From assembly GCA_963803875.1 (NCBI GenBank), contig CAWDOA010000017.1, positions 1 through 64,000 on the forward strand: 64,000 nucleotides of DNA. The letters are read 5' to 3'. The notes beneath the pieces were generated by a model that was not told where the DNA came from, searched no databases, and worked only from the letters and a program-made list of their open reading frames with translations. Below are positions 63,764-64,000 of the stretch, piece after piece. Made by a program: the position numbers and the translations under genes. How positions within the stretch are numbered: position 1 is the first letter of the stretch; every line of letters starts with the position of its first letter. The stretch comes from JABDIY01 sp963803875 (GTDB taxonomy: Bacteria; Actinomycetota; Acidimicrobiia; Acidimicrobiales; SZUA-35).

Positions 63764-64000
63764 TCAAAGCACTGTGAAGCTCAAACCGGCGTGGTCGGTG
63801 AGGGCCGAGATCAGATCGTCCCCCATGGCGGTGGCGGGCGTCCAGAAACCACCGGGTGTGCTGAGAGTCCGGAGTCTCGAGCAGCGTGAGCGCTGACTCG
63901 GAAAGCATTCGCGCAGTAGACCCGTAGCCGGGGTCACGGTCACCGGTGACCTGCACCCTGACCACGTCGCCACTCGAGGTGGTTCCCCGCAGGATGATCG
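63764..64000 (-). CDS. Saccharopine dehydrogenase-like protein, C-terminal part, one frameshift (runs off window)
   Basis: The right edge encodes ILRGTTSSGDVVRVQVTGDR, DPGYGSTARMLSESALTLLE in one frame; near 63,860 it changes to TPGGFWTPATAMGDDLISAL and ends AGLSFTVL at 63764. This is the usual C-terminus of saccharopine dehydrogenase-family (trans-acting enoyl reductase-like) proteins, with the PGYGSTARML and GGFWTPA motifs. The NAD-binding part lies beyond the window. The substrate is unknown. Confidence 0.7.
   Translation of the reverse strand, partial: RSSCGEPPRVATWSGCRSPVTVTPATGLLRECFPSQRSRCSRLRTLSTPGGFWTPATAMGDDLISALTDHAGLSFTVL

Overview
The window reads as chromosomal DNA of a high-GC actinobacterium. 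The best match in gene style is the class Acidimicrobiia (Ilumatobacter-like). The grounds are frequent GTG starts, promoters that place transcription at the start codon, DUF2510 and RDD membrane proteins, a DUF222/HNH (13E12-type) protein, an Rpf-like transglycosylase, a LytR-CpsA-Psr protein and a BTAD-kinase-nSTAND-WD40 regulator. The taxonomic call is inference from gene content; there is no rRNA in the window.

Layout. 1-5.4 kb is an accessory and decaying stretch: a DUF433/DUF5615 toxin-antitoxin edge, a flavodoxin-2TM protein, a frameshifted 14-helix MFS exporter, deleted remnants of an ABC-2 transporter, and a PPOX-fold protein. 5.9-12.8 kb lies between two copies of the 3' half of tRNA-Lys(CTT) and looks like an island that inserted at that tRNA. 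It carries a giant BTAD/Ser-Thr kinase/nSTAND/WD40 signalling protein and a divergent secreted HExxH protein. tRNA-Lys and tRNA-His follow. 13-19.4 kb holds small membrane proteins, a DedA-like protein, an aldo/keto reductase, an AbiEi-like gene bracketed by 60-bp hairpin repeats, and a TetR/acyl-CoA synthetase divergon. 19.4-33 kb holds a quinone oxidoreductase, a thiolase divergent from a TetR/acyl-CoA carboxylase operon, two two-component systems, thiol peroxidase and a ThDP enzyme. 33-38.3 kb is a homoprotocatechuate meta-cleavage cluster using a two-subunit LigA/LigB dioxygenase. 38.4-45.9 kb has a cytochrome c/SCO/cupredoxin operon, two tandem DUF2510-RDD proteins and a head-to-head ECF sigma/anti-sigma pair. 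47.9-56.3 kb is a cell-surface polysaccharide cluster: LCP, UDP-glucose dehydrogenase, UDP-xylose synthase, three glycosyltransferases and a sugar-1-phosphate nucleotidyltransferase. The rest holds an enoyl-CoA hydratase, an unrecognised conserved protein, an isochorismatase-like hydrolase, the DUF222 protein, a DUF3516-type helicase, an ACT-domain protein and the end of a saccharopine-dehydrogenase-like gene.

A caution governs the whole reading. More than twenty genes continue across an apparent one-base frame change with the protein family still recognisable on both sides. They include normally conserved genes (UDP-xylose synthase, nucleotidyltransferase, carboxyltransferase). The simplest explanation is residual indel error in the assembly. 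True decay is most plausible for the ABC-transporter remnants, where sequence is actually missing. Frameshifted genes are given as one span with the approximate break.

The most unusual items are the tRNA-Lys island with its fused kinase/STAND regulator, the hairpin-repeat-flanked AbiEi gene, the Hpa pathway fitted with LigAB, and the fully overlapping face-to-face leaderless promoters that drive it.
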